Counted from the stretch's first letter, positions 44,715 to 56,480 are shown. The stretch: 60,000 bases of DNA from Takakia lepidozioides (GCA_030704615.1 CM060734.1:15068001-15128000), one strand, 5' to 3'. A program made the numbers and translations. Notes: generated by a model not told the origin, from the letters alone.

Positions 44715-46304
44715 TGCACACACTGTCCGACTTAGCTAGCTCAGGAATCCGATTGCAAAGACTTGTGTTGTACAAATCTTGTTTATAAGAAACCGTTTCC
44801 AAATGTGTTGTTTATATTTTGTCTGGAATGGTGATGCATGGTGTGGTTGGCTAGTATGTAGAATGCATACTAGCTTACAAAAGTAGGAAGAGATAAATTG
44901 GACAAGTCGTATATTTGTGTAGTGCCGAAATCGGGTGACTCCCATCTAAGGGGCAAAGAAACTTGTGTCTTCTTGGGAGTTCACGTGTTAGTACGCACCT
45001 TGCGCGTGCGCACACTATAACTGCGTTACCGAGGGGTTGTCGTGTAGTGCGGGCTAACGTGAAAGCTACGTGCTTCTGTTCACGTACTATAATCGTGTAA
45101 CCTCGGGACGAAGCCTTAGTGCGGCTTCGGCGTGTTCCCGTACCTCAGGCTAGCATCTCAAAGCGAGCCCAATTGTAGTGATTGGGGCGCACGTTTGGTT
45201 CAAGGTTATCTTCCTAGTCAAAAGGGGTTCAAGGCGAACCTTTGCTCAAGGTGATGCCAAAGCGGCATCATGAGCGGGCGTAAGCAATGTTGTTGCAGTA
45301 AGGCGATTCGATCCTCGGGGAGGATCGTACCTTGGCCATGAAGAGAGTCAAGAAGAGTGCAGTGGGTGGAGCTTGGGAAGCTCCACCCTTGGCCGTGACT
45401 TGGAGGAAGTCAGCCAAACTAGCTAGTGGAGAGTAGAGTCAAGTGGGGGTTTGGTTCTTTGTCATGGGACGCCATGGTACGGAAACAAACTCCTTGATGT
45501 GGGACGCCACAACTTGGATGTTAGTTTCCACAAAAATGGACAAGTCGATGAGGACATTGACTCTTCGTTGGTAGGGGTGTGTGTTGCGGCCCTTTGCCTT
45601 GAGGGCGGGGGGTCGGACACAAGAGGGGCTGCCCCTGTGGTGGGGGTAGCGGCAGCGAAAAGGGATGGGGGCTGAAGCACCCTTGAGTGCCGAAGGCACT
45701 CAAGGAGGTTGAGGCTCTCATGACTAGGTGGAGACCCGCCAACCGGGTTGCGGTGGGGGGGCTCCGTGTGGGGTTGTGGTAGTTTAGGGAGTCGTAATGG
45801 GAGTGGCATAGGACTCACCATGAGGCTGAGGCTGTGGTGGGAGTCGTGGGGAGTTTTGGGACTCACCACGGTCCATTGGGGCCGTGGTGGGTGGGCCAAG
45901 ACTCGCTGCGACTCATCACAGGGAGTCGAGGGTCTAGGTGGTGGTGCACCAGATTTGGACTTGGCTGTTTGTGGAACCCCCGTGGACACCTACAGAAGTA
46001 TGTATAAGGAGTAGTAACCCCAAGAACGGTGCAAGTCCATTGGTGACCAAAAGCTAGTGAGTAAGCAAACGAGCCGGAAAGCAACCAAGGTGTGGGGAGC
46101 TATTCCGGACTGCCAACAACCAAAGGGAATTTCCACTAGGCCCGATTAGCTCGAGGGTCTCGTGGAGGGGCAAGGGGGACCGTTATGCCCCGGTGAGCAG
46201 CCGAAGCTCCGAGTTGGCCCGGCGGCCAGTTTGGGAGTTAGGCGCTCGCATCAAAACAAGTAACTATGACTTAAGGGGGAGTTACCAAGGTGAGGTGCGC
46301 GACA
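44715..46304 (+). repeat. Complete 3' LTR of the gypsy-1 family (about 1.59 kb)
   Basis: Starts TGCACACACTGTCCG directly after the PPT and ends ...GAGGTGCGCGACA, with TG..CA ends. It is the reverse complement of 25894-27380 and contains a 35-base stretch (AATCTTGTTTATAAG...) absent at the inversion junction of gypsy-1. It is more diverged from the gypsy-1 LTRs than those are from each other. Confidence 0.9.
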
Positions 46305-47110
46305 CTTGGGCCAACGCCACAAGCTACCCTAGAGATCATACTTGGGCCTGGACATAGGAGACGCACTTGGATATATAGGGGATCGCACTTGGACTTAGAT
46401 AACAGTGTACACTTGGACCAACGGCACATGCTACCCTAGTCAATATATGAAGGAAGCCAATTTGTTTGTTTGTTTGTTTTGTTTGTTTTGTCACGTTGAG
46501 AAGTCCCAAACTGCGGTGCCCCAGCGCTGGTGCTTGGTATCATTGGAAAGCCCTCGACGAGGAGGGGTGCACCGGCTTAGTCTCATGATTTTTGGACCTG
46601 CAGTGTGGGAGATATGGAATTTCAAGTACTTTTGGTCGAAAGTGGGCTTTCCTAGAGCGATGATTGGCCCTTCATGTGGGAGATTTGGAATTTCAAGTAC
46701 TTTTGGTCTCTGAAAATTCGCGAAAAATAGCAAAATGGATATATCAACAATCTCGATGGGGGAGATTGCAAAAATAACAAAGTGGGCTTTGTTGGAACAA
46801 TGACATGGACATCTCCCAAACTGCAGGGTTTGGATGCATAGGGGATTGCACTTGGACTTAAATGACATTGGACACTGGAGGTCGCACTTGGGCCTCTACA
46901 TAGGAGAAGCACTTGGATACATAAGAGATTGCACTTGGGCTTAGATTTGAATTCTTCACACATGGGCCAATGGCACAAGCTACCCTAGGCCTAGATCTCC
47001 CAAACATGAGGGTCTCTGGATACATAGGGGATTACACTTGGGACTTAGATGACACTGGATACTTGGGCCAATGGCACAGGCTACCCTAGTCCTAAGTGGA
47101 GTTACACTCC
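46305..47110. repeat. Repeated CACTTGG..CAAGCTACCCTAG modules
   Basis: The module (C)ACTTGGRCCAA(C/T)GGCACA(A/T/G)GCTACCCTAG occurs at about 46304, 46410, 46968 and 47060, with GGACTTAGAT and ATAGGGGATTGCACTTGG words between. Inside, GTGGGAGAT(A/T)TGGAATTTCAAG recurs at about 46605 and 46677. Non-coding; probably old degenerate satellite or transposon terminal repeats. Confidence 0.65.
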
Positions 47111-47433
47111 CCATTGTATAAACCCGATTGGAGTTTACACTCCCTCTCTATAACATATTATCATCCGTACTGAAGCTACACTCCCTTTAGTTCCATGTCA
47201 CTCTGGAGAAAGGATGGATCAACCTAACGTCTTGTCATGTCAGAGATCATACACAGACATTAACTTCATACATTTAATTCGACGAAAGTACTGTCAAGCC
47301 GCATGCCTGCATTAAATTCTTACATTGTTCCTATTATTTTTCGCATATAATACATTTCCAATGGAAAGCAAATTTGTTCTCATAAGTCGTCATTAGTAGT
47401 GCGGAGCACTGGTGTGTACCCATATAGACAAGC

Positions 47434-47533
47434 AAGTTGTAGCCCAGTGGTAATGGGCACATACCACCTCGGAAATGGTTGTGGGTTCAATCCATGGATT
47501 GGTGTCACATAAGGTCATCTATATATATATATA
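47434..47533 (+). mobile_element. SINE head (family A), truncated
   Basis: A-box GTAGCCCAGTGG at 47439-47450 and B-box GGTTCAATCC at 47484-47493, followed by GGTGTCACATAAGGTCATCT and a (TA)n run. It is about 80% identical by eye to the head of the copy at 49498-49656 and lacks the shared 3' body. Confidence 0.7.
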
Positions 47534-48054
47534 ATACCATATAAGTCAAACGGACCTCTTACTAGGACCTCTTACTAGCGGGTTGTCGATATGTTGTTAC
47601 CATTGGCTTGTCTTTTGTACCTGATCTGTTACATCTCATATTCATATTCATTGAGTCATTTATGTCTGATATGACACAAAATGAGTCATAAAAATGTAAT
47701 TTTGTTGTAGTGATTGTAATCCATCCTCACACGTCCTTTCAGTTCGGCTAGTAACACTTCCATTGGAGCAAATTTGGCATGGAGGCTCCAGGAGATAGTG
47801 GCACCGCAATGAGGCTCACCTTGTAGGGCTTTCATTTGTCAAAGGATAATCCATCATCCGGATCCGAGAAAAATCGAGAGAGAATTGAAATGGGCCCAAT
47901 AGAACGTAACAATGAACACAAGGAAAAAGTTACACTATGCTAAAATAAAGATGGAAGAAACTTATAGACTATGTAGCACTTTTGCCTCAGTGGCTCAAAG
48001 CTGAGGTAGGCTTTAATCTTGCTGTTTCTATCCTACCCGAGTGATGCGCACTAG

Positions 48055-48240
48055 AGCAGGTAGCTGAGTAGTTGCGGTTTGTGTCTTGCCTATGCATAAT
48101 GTAATGTGATCTAGGGTTCCAAGTAGACACTTTCCAATGGCTTCCAATGGAAGGCAATAGTCCCTAGAAGTCCCTTGGGATGAATAGACACCATAATTTA
48201 CGTTTCATGGGGGAGGCGTCATCCTTTTTTTTTTTTTTTC
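48055..48240 (+). mobile_element. SINE with a different head but the family A body
   Basis: A-box-like GGTAGCTGAGTAGTTG at 48059-48074 and B-box-like GGGTTCCAAGT at 48114. The 3' body (AGACACCATAATTTACG...GGGGGAGGCGTCA) matches the body at 49498-49545, and the copy ends in a T-rich tail of about 15 bases. Confidence 0.65.
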
Positions 48241-48822
48241 TCATGATGCCAATTCTGTACAGCGCCAGTGCAAACAATATATGTTTTCACTTAGGAGATG
48301 TTGAAATTCATCCTCATTTCTGAGCATTTGCTTTGCTATGACCCGCCAAGCCCTTTGCCCCTGTCATAAGATTGAAATGATATGAAAGATGGTCAGTCTA
48401 ATGCAATGAGCCTTAGTTGTATGGTAGACAATGTTGCATTTAGACTTCCATAGATAGCATTGTGTATGATGCCAAACTCTTAGCACATGGAGTACCATTC
48501 ATAGTAAAAAGGACAAATCAACCAATAGATCCTCTCACTTTTTCCGTTGAAAAGAACCCTATATGCAGAACCCTATATGCCAGACCGTGTTCCGAATCCA
48601 CTCTTCCCCGAGGGCAATGCGCTTAATGAGATCTTCTACTCGTATCAAAATACTCCATCACGATTCCATAAAAAACCGCCTAGAAATCCCGTGTTAAAAT
48701 TTTTACCTTCTCAGGCGAGAAGTTTCATCCTGTCAGGAGGAGGTACCTTGTGCCAGGCAGAAGACCCCTAAAGAAATTCATAAGATGACAATTTTGGGGA
48801 GGGTCACATCGGTTTTTTTACG

Positions 48823-48916
48823 AAGGGCAGCTGATGAGGGCCTTCCACCGTTTTCGAGCGTCGACCGCCCTCGTTCACGCTTTCTTAACACTGGAAGGGC
48901 CTCATCAGCTGCCCTT
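48823..48916. other. 25-bp inverted repeat with 44-base loop (long hairpin)
   Basis: Left arm 48823-48847 and right arm 48892-48916 pair with one mismatch (core AGGGCAGCTGATGAGG / CCTCATCAGCTGCCCT). The loop is GC-rich with little further pairing. Arm and loop size would suit a small-RNA precursor or the remnant of a fold-back element. Confidence 0.8.
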
Positions 48917-49470
48917 TCCCTATACAAACCCTACTTCTGATGGCCTCAATGGAGTGCCTGTGTCGCAATGGATAATTACGTACAAGGGTGTGCCATGGTG
49001 CATAGAACTTTATCACCAACATGTAAACTCTAACTGACATCTCACATTGCATATTAAGGCAATACTCAATGGACTCTGGAGCTCTCACAGTGCACGCGGA
49101 GAGGCACAGATCTGGAAGGTTAGAAATAAAGCGAGCCATCAGCAAAATCCTGTTAGTTATTTTTCCATAGAGAAGCACTAATCTGTGTTGCCACCAAACC
49201 TTGGACCAAATCGGCTTCTAGTTTGGGAGGTGCTGGAAAGCATAGCCAGCCACTTGTGGGTCATTAACAGTGGCAGCTTAGCCCAGTAGCCAAGGAATGA
49301 TAGCTCACCGTCATCTAAACTAAATGCCAAACACACCTGGTAAACGCTATCCTACCTTGGTTTACTGTTATATACATAAACATCTTCATATGCTATCACT
49401 CTGTTAGATCCTTGTAAGTGTCATCTCTTTACTATTCCTCATGCCCAACACTTGACTGTACCAAGGTCAT

Positions 49471-49656
49471 ATATATGTATATATATATATATATATGTGA
49501 CACCTCCCTAAGGAAGCATAAATTATGGTGTCTCTTGACCCTGAAGGGCTACTGCCTTCCTCTAGGAAGGTGGACACATTTGTGACACCAATCGGTGGAT
49601 GGAACCCACAACCACTTCCGAGGTGGTATGCGCCCATTACCACTGGGCTACAACTT
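49471..49656 (-). mobile_element. SINE family A, best copy
   Basis: Minus strand: A-box GTAGCCCAGTGG (49651-49640), B-box GGTTCCATCC (49606-49597), then a body with AGGAAGGCAGTAGCCC and AGACACCATAATTTATG, ending GGGAGGTGTCAC and a (TA)n tail at 49471-49497. It has the tRNA-like head of the 47.4 kb copy and the body of the 48.1 kb copy. Confidence 0.75.
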
Positions 49657-49659
49657 GGT

Positions 49660-50579
49660 TGTCTACCAAGGTCACGGTGGACCAATCTATGTTGCTGCCA
49701 TCCTGCTATTCATTCTTTGTCAACCCATCAAAATAAAATGCAATAAAAGTACTGTTGACTGTCATATCCGATCCTTATTATTAGTGGGATATTCGAAACC
49801 CTAGCCTCTCTGCGAGAGGTGAGACGGAATCCGTTCTAATCGGAAACATGGCAGTCCCTCTCTCTCGCATGGCTCCCACAGAAAACTAGCCATATCAAAT
49901 CTCAATTCCCTGGAAGCATCGGATCTCTCCACCTGATACTGATGCTGCAACCTTTTTCATTAACTTTGTCCCAGCCCCTCCCTCCCAGTCGAACCCCTCC
50001 GAAGTGTCTTTTCCCAACTTGTTTGAGTTCTTTTGGGATGCAGAGCTTCCCACTTGAGCTCTTATTGTCAAACTCGTCGCTTTGCAGCATCCGAAACTAA
50101 GAATGTAACACGGTACACTCATGTGCTTTGCCTGTGCTCTTTGTACCGGGCATTCATCTTTCATAGTAACACAAGAGATTCCTGAGCTTGCTAACTTTGT
50201 TGCTTTGGTGATCAAAATTTGCTGTTGTCAGTTGTCCTCGATGTGAACACTATACATTACGAGGGCGACTTGTTACCCTAACATACAAGAGAAGATTATC
50301 ACCCAAATATAGCACTGCCGCTTCTCCACGTGAGAACGGATTACAGAGCCTCTCACAGCAATTCAGAAACCTTTAATACAAGATCGTTCTCACCGCAAAC
50401 CCAAGAGGCTTGCGCTCGCTAACCAAATTTTTGCCAATGTCCAGACATGGCGGAAATACAAAATCCTGATAGAAACGACTCGCGGGACCATAACAGCTCA
50501 CACACAAGCATACGAATCACATCATCACAAATAAGAAAGAGGACATCACGCTTAACGCAGACGGCAGTTTGGCACACAA
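49660..50579. other. Intergenic; includes probable 3' UTR of the SERF gene
   Basis: No gene recognised. The part nearest 50580 should be the 3' UTR of the minus-strand SERF-type gene. No repeat is evident. Confidence 0.4.
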
Positions 50580-50774
50580 TCATTTCTTCGCCTTGGGAGC
50601 TGAAGACTCTGCAGGCCCTGTAGCTGCCTTCTTGGCCGTCTTCTCCTGCAGGGCTTTGGCATCCCGCTCCCGCCGCTGCTCGGGAGTCAATCCATCATCC
50701 TTGGATTTGGGCCCCTTCCCCGACCTCGTCGCTGCCCTCTCCCTATCCTTCTCCCTCTGATTCCCCCTCGTCAT
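50580..50774 (-). CDS. SERF / 4F5-type small basic protein
   Basis: A 64-residue protein beginning MTRGNQREKDRERAATRSG and continuing KGPKSKDDGLTPEQRRERD with an Ala/Lys-rich tail ending APKAKK. This is the 4F5 (small EDRK-rich factor) signature, and the family is normally 55-75 residues, so the Met at 50774 is the right start although the frame is open upstream to 50861. Family members are highly charged, largely disordered proteins found in most eukaryotes; animal SERF proteins modify amyloid aggregation, and the plant role is not established. The gene appears intact and unspliced in its coding part. It is divergent from the DUF300 gene, so the two may share a promoter. Confidence 0.92.
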   Translation of the reverse strand: MTRGNQREKDRERAATRSGKGPKSKDDGLTPEQRRERDAKALQEKTAKKAATGPAESSAPKAKK

Positions 50775-51171
50775 AAACCTTCCTTCCTCGCGATCTGTGG
50801 TGAGGTTCCTGCACAGATCCTCCCGATCTCTGCCCACCCAAGAACACTCTCGATGCTCCACACTCTTCCTGCCCGTCTGACAAACGAGAGCAGAAGAGAG
50901 AAACGTGTTAAGCGTGTATCATTCATCCGAATCCCATCACTCATCCACAGTTGGTCGTTTACCGCTGCGGACAAGCACGTGGCATCCACTTTTTCTCATC
51001 CGAAACATTCATTGGTTGGATGCCAGCCTCGCCGAAGAGCTCGGGAGTAGGTACTGGGATGAAGCAGACCGCAGGGACTTTGTTGCTCGGAGCTCTTTGA
51101 ATCCGAACTGTGTTGTAGCGAATACCGAGATTGTGGGAGATTGTGGGTGGGTTTGGCGCAATCTCTTAGCG
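50775..51171. promoter_or_regulatory. Shared divergent promoter region
   Basis: About 400 bases between the start codons of the SERF-type gene (minus) and the DUF300 gene (plus). It must hold both 5' UTRs and probably both core promoters. No unambiguous TATA box is seen. Confidence 0.55.
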
Positions 51172-53267
51172 ATGGATATACTGAAGTTGGATACCAGGAC
51201 CCTAACCCTGCTAGGAGCAGGGTTGTGCTCGATGGCATCAATGCATTTTACGACGCAGCTGATTTCACAACACCTGTTTTATTGGAAGAACGCAGCGCAA
51301 CAGAAACTCATCATCATCATAGTTTGCATGGCTCCCGTTTATGCCATGACCTCTTTCTTCGGTTTAGCTGAAATCCAGGGCGGAGAAGTGTTGTTCACAG
51401 TCCTGGAGTCTATCAAAGAGTGCTATGAGGCCCTTGTTCGTGGTTCTTATCTCTCTTTGTATCTCCTTGCTTATATGTGCTGGATGCCTGATGGTTTCAT
51501 CTATTACTGGAAGGACGTGTGTAAGTGTTGGAGTGTTCCTGCTGTCTTCATTTGTATAATATGTAAGCGGTACTCGGAATAAAGGCACGGGCTGGCTTGC
51601 AGTTCTAAGGTATCTGCATGCCCACCTTATGAGTTTGAGGCCGGAAAGACCTCAACTAAAGAAATTTGAAGTACTTAATTGATCGACTTCTATGAGTTGG
51701 CGTGACCCTGGTGGCCTGGCTCCCCGAGATACCAACCCGAGCTAGTCGTTGGCCTTTACACAACATTACCAAGCCTGTTATTGCCGTTGTACCTGCTCTG
51801 ACAACAACGCGGTACAGGCTTAATGAGTGTTGATATAAGCAGACAACGGTGTGTTTGGTAGATAAACCTTGTCTCGGAGCTTACAATGAAGTGCACAGTC
51901 CAGTAAGTTCTTGTTGCTGACTGGCCTTTATGGCCTGAATATGGGTCTGCAGGTGATTGCATCATTTTTGGGGTTGATGTATAACTATGTGGGCATATCA
52001 ACTTCCAGCAATGCTATTCCAGATGGTATCAAGGGCCGAATCATCCATCATTCCCCCCCAGTGACACTCTTTGTGGTAAGTTTTCATGTCTCTATCCCTC
52101 TCTCTTCTCTTGCGTTGAATTGTTTGTTGCAAGGTAAGTCATACTACCGGCGTCAGCCCCTGACAAAGGTAGTCTCTGTCCCTTTGGGGTCCGCTCAGAC
52201 TGGGCGCGGGGTCAATGGCCACAAGGCTATGGCAAACAACGTCTTATGAGTACATTCTCTTCTCTTCCGACGGCACTAACATTGATTGGAGACAAAGAAT
52301 CAGTCGTCAACATTGCCACGCCATAAACTTTAATTCAAATGGTTATATATCCTGGCCACATTCCTTGCTAGGACTTCATAATGGCAACTGTGAAGATGAT
52401 CAAATTTTGTTGGGATGTTAGTTGGTAAGTGAAGCAACCACCTGGTCACAACTGGTGTTAACAGTTGTTGGTGGGGGCTTACTGCAGCCACATGAAGTAA
52501 AGCTCGACCAGCGGTCCCTCAAGCAGCTGCAAGACTGGACATGGCAATTTGTGATATTGCGACCATTGCTTTCTATATTAATCATAGTTTTAGAGCTGTT
52601 GGGCTGGTACGAGGGTCCGATCACATGGATTATCAGCATTTCCCTCAACCTCTCTGTGTCTCTCGCCATGTATTCACTGGTGATATTTTACCATTTATTT
52701 CACAAGGAGCTCGCCCCACATGCACCTCTTGCCAAGTTTCTCTGCATCAAGGGTGTTGTATTCTTCTCCTTCTGGCAGGTGAGTTGTATTCTGTATGTAT
52801 ACCTGTGTCTATGTCGTCCCTATGGTGAATCATAGCCACACGTCAGGTCTGTGTAAAAATGCAGGGCTGCATTAGCAGTAATAATCCACAGTATCCTTCC
52901 TTTACCCTTCATAAACAGCTGTAACAGCAGTAGGAGACGTTGTCTACAACTGACACTTTTTAACTTGTTCAACTAAGTTGACACATTTTGCTAGTTGCAA
53001 TTGTTATCAATTGATCCTAAGAAAATTTGTGTGGCTTTCCAGGGGACAATGCTAAGTTTGCTGGCATCAGCTGGAGTGATCCGCACTGAGCACATATGGC
53101 TAGAAATCAACCAGATTGAGGAAGCCTACCAAAACCTTCTAATTTGTGTGGAGATGGTGGTATTTTCCATCTTGCAGCAGTATGCCTTTAGTGTTTCTGA
53201 ATACTCCGGGCAGGTTGACAAGATATTAATTGATGCCAAGAACAAGAGAGACAAGAAGGATAAGTGA
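51172..53267 (+). CDS. DUF300 / TMEM184 (LAZ1-like) membrane protein, four exons
   Basis: Four exons join into 300 residues in a single frame: 51172-51435, 51953-52075, 52488-52778 and 53043-53267. Exon 1: MDILKLDTRTLTLLGAG, FTTQLISQHLFYWKN, MAPVYAMTSFFGL, LESIKECYEAL. Exon 2 (after TCTGCAG): VIASFLGLMYNYVGIS, IKGRIIHHSPPVTLF, donor GTAAGT. Exon 3: LKQLQDWTWQFVILRP, VSLAMYSLVIFYHLFHKEL, KFLCIKGVVFFSFWQ, donor GTGAGT. Exon 4: VIRTEHIWLEINQ, LICVEMVVFSILQQYAF, ending in a Lys-rich tail before TGA. Order, length and motifs fit the DUF300 family (about seven membrane helices; organic solute transporter alpha-like). Arabidopsis LAZ1 and homologues act in vacuolar trafficking and cell-death or brassinosteroid phenotypes. 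The exon 1 donor (CTT|GTTCGT) is weak; the others are standard. The gene looks intact. Confidence 0.93.
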
Positions 53268-54408
53268 GAATGTGACACACAGGTTCTGGATGAAATACCG
53301 CACTAGCCATGGCCATGGATCTCAATCTTTCTATTCTATGTTTTCTTAGACTTACGGGGCACATGACAGAAGTACAAAAAGGTTATCTCAAAGGCGGCAA
53401 CTCTGGTGGTTCAGAGAAGAGTTTGAGATGTCAATCAGACTCTATCTCAATAACTGGGGTAAGAATTTGAGATTGGTACTAAAGAAAGAACCTAGTAGTT
53501 CTGAGTACTATGGAAATGCAGTGAGTTTCAGATAATGAGTGGTTGGAATGTCTGGATTTCCATCATGCCCGATTTCAGGTGGGTATCTCCTATTGGCACT
53601 GGTTGTGTTGAGAAGGTCTCAGAGATAGGACGAAAATTTTGATAGGGAGTAGACTGCGGGTGGGATATTATTCTTGTCCAAGTTGGTCTTCCATTTCTTA
53701 TGGCTGTTGTGACATTATGACTCAAGTGTTTCCACATAAAGTTTGAATTTGCTTGTCCCCCTGGCCCGAAGGTGCTGAAATTTATTCACTTCTTAAGCAT
53801 CTTATTTTAGCAGGTAGGTACGCCAGTCTTTTTCTTAGTAGTTCGTTAATTGCACCTGCATAATGGTGTGAATTTTCAGGGTTTGGCCTTACCTGGACTT
53901 CCAAATCTGCAGTTGTCTCTGAAAGCACCAAAGCTGGATCAGTGAACCAAATGAATGAAGTGATGACCAGTATCACTTTGCAGTTTGAGAATGCTTGGAA
54001 TTGATGAATGTAACTGAGGAGGCCAAGTAAACAAGAAATAGTATAGTTATGTTTCTCTGTCTGTTCAACTGTTTCTATTTTGTTTGTGTCATCTGTAGTA
54101 TTTCCCTTTCTTGTCAATTGGTATCACACTACAGTGAAGATATTCCACTATTGCCTTGCTCATGGCCTATCTTTTCTGATATTCTCATCTCAAAAGTAGA
54201 ATCAGGATTCATACACAATGAACAAGATTCTTTAGTCCCTGGCCCAGGGGCCAGGTTATGCAGTTTTCATGTTGTTTCTTTCTTTATGACCACCGGATGT
54301 CAAACAAGCGGCTAGTCGCGTAATGGCTCCACCCTAAGACTCTTAAGTAGAAAATTTCCTTGAAATGTTACATTGAAATAAGATAATCACATATTCAAAG
54401 TATATTTT
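53268..54408. other. 3' flank of the DUF300 gene, nothing else recognised
   Basis: About 1.1 kb with no recognisable gene. The first part should be 3' UTR. Short open frames at 53782-54117 (minus) and 54049-54315 (plus) have no motifs. Confidence 0.45.
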
Positions 54409-55228
54409 AAACATGTTCAGGCAAGATCCGCAGGAGCTTGGCCAAAGCAGCTCCCTCATCCCATGGCTCCGCCCCCTCCCCACGTCCTTCCCAAGGGGGT
54501 AGGGTCCCCATCCGTTCCGGTGCAATTCATCTCTACGCCAGAGCTGGAGGAAGTGGAGTTCAGCCCTGACCACATCGAAGAGCAAGTATCTATGAACAAA
54601 GATCTCCCCCTCATCAAGTTGGACATCCTGGATCTGCACAGCAGAATCACAGGTATGGAAGAATCTGGCATCTTGCTACATTTCCTTGGTAGGAAGGTGT
54701 CGCGTTCTTACGTAAGAGATTGGGCGACTCGTTACTTCGGGGGGCACGGCGACCTTACGCATCACTTTTGCATAGCCAAAGGGCGTGGTTTCTTTTGTAT
54801 CATATTTGAATCTCTTGAAGCTGCTGATAAGGCCCTGCAGTTCAATCTGCATCAAAGGGGATTTAACGTGAATGTTTTCCCGTGGTCCTCCAAGCTCGGA
54901 AACAAAAACGACAAGTTGTGGGGTCCTAGAATTGTTTCCATTCCGTTTATACCGGATCAGTACCTGGTCAACCTGCCAGACATAGCCAATCATTTTGGCT
55001 CTTACCTGGGCTGTCTAGGGGTCTTTGATCCCCTCATGAATACTGATACCCTTCGGAAAATCCCGACGTGGAAATCTGCCACCATTGCTACCAAGATGAA
55101 TGCTACCAAGATGAATGAAAACGGGTGCCCCAAATGGTGCTCATGATGCCTTATGAGGCGGTTGACCAATTCCTCCGCCTTGTTTTTAACCTCAGGTTGT
55201 GATTGACAGGTCGCCTGGAAACCATCCA
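54409..55228 (+). pseudogene. LINE-3 ORF1 fragment, homologous to LINE-2 ORF1
   Basis: The frame 54463-55120 aligns with 18.4-18.9 kb: YVRDWATRYFGG, HHFCIAKGRGFF, NVFPWSSKLGNK, WGPRIVSIPFIPDQYL, FGSYLGCLGVFDPLM. It contains a small duplication (ATKMN twice, about 55090-55105) and then a frame shift, continuing with VLMMPYEAV (cf. VLMMPEEA in LINE-2) to the point where a CACTA-like element begins. The zinc knuckle and ORF2 are not present. Confidence 0.88.
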
Positions 55229-55924
55229 CTAGAAGAAAACGCGGAAAACCACTCTGTTAACCACTCATTTTGAGTGGTAAAAGACACTAAACCACTCTGC
55301 CCCAGAGTGATGAAGAACCAGTGCATTAGGACAAGTGAGTGGTAAAAGACATTACGTGGCACCGGTGGTTAAGGAAGTGGTTCGAACCCACTCACGTCCG
55401 GGTCACCTGTTAGCTGACGTGTCACAGTGGTAAATTACCACTGTGACATGTCAATGACGTGTCCTGAGGTAAGCCAACCACTTATGACGTGTCACAGTGG
55501 TAAACTGACGTGTCATAGTGGTAGTAAGTAACCACTTTGACCAATTCCTCCGCCTTGTTTTTAACCTCAGGTTGTGATTGACAGGTCGCCTGGAAACCAT
55601 CCACTAGAAGAAAACGCGGAAAACCACTCTGTTAACCACTCATTTTGAGTGGTAAAAGACACTAAACCACTCTGCCCCAGATGATGAAGAACCAGTGCAT
55701 TAGGACAAGTGAGTGGTAAAAGACATTACGTGGCACCGGTGGTTAAGGAAGTGGTTCGAACCACTCACGTCCGGGTCCACCTGTTAGCTGACGTGTCACA
55801 GTGGTAAATTACCACTGTGACATGTCAATGACGTGTCACTGAGGTAAGCCAACCACTTATGACGTGTCACAGTGGTAAACTGACGTGTCATAGTGGTAAA
55901 GTAACCACTTCCTTATTGTAGTGG
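55162..55924. mobile_element. CACTA-type MITE in LINE-3, tandemly duplicated
   Basis: A unit of about 375 bases is repeated in tandem (55162-55536, 55537-55910). Each unit starts with 66 bases of LINE-3 sequence (TTGACCAATTCCTCCGCC...) and then CACTAGAAGAAAACGCGG, a plant CACTA-like terminus. The last unit ends ..CCTTATTGTAGTG, whose complement CACTACAATAAGG is the other terminus. Between them, ACCACT/AGTGGT words and ACGTGTCA(C/T)AGTGGTAA repeats resemble the subterminal repeats of CACTA elements. The unit copies differ by only a few indels. Confidence 0.75.
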
Positions 55925-56480
55925 AGACGTGTAAGTCGGTGGTCCGTGGATTATATTGGAGATTATGTCGACACGTGGCGACACTCTCAGCATGGACACG
56001 TGTCGTGTGTCAGTGCTACGAAATGGATGGAGTGAAAAATTCAATGACTTCCGAAACCACTGTTGAGTGACCATAAAATGACTCATAGAGTCATTCTATG
56101 AAAACTGAGAATATACAATATCACTCACAGAGTGGTTATGTGAGTGGATGACGTCTCTCAGCAGGTCATTGGAATGATTACCCCACAGAGTGGTGTGTAA
56201 GCTATTTGAGTCATTCATGGTGTCTCTCTGAGTGGGAACTATGGATTGGAGTCATTACTAACAGAGTGGTATGTAAGTGATTAGGAATACCACTGATGGA
56301 ATTCATACCACTAGTACAGTAATATATATGTGACTACTTATACCACTATACAAGTGGTAATGTAGGCAATTGTGTGCATTTGGCTACTCCCACAGTTTAA
56401 ATTATACCACTATTACAGTGATGTGCAAGTGATATGAACAGGACTAGAGGAACACATACCACTAGTGTAGTGTTTAAAGA
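55925..56480. repeat. Further ACCACT / AGAGTGG-rich subterminal-like region
   Basis: Many copies of AGAGTGGT, GTCATTC and ATACCACTA(G/T)T(A/G) in both orientations (for example ACAGAGTGG at about 56134, 56195 and 56260). It could be the subterminal region of a larger CACTA-like element extending to the right. A similar ACCACTCAGAAAGTGGTA motif occurs at 58500-58520. Confidence 0.55.

Noticed and set aside
49525-49804. Plus-strand frames at 49.5-49.8 kb as genes
   Set aside because: They overlap the SINE at 49471-49656 and have no domain.
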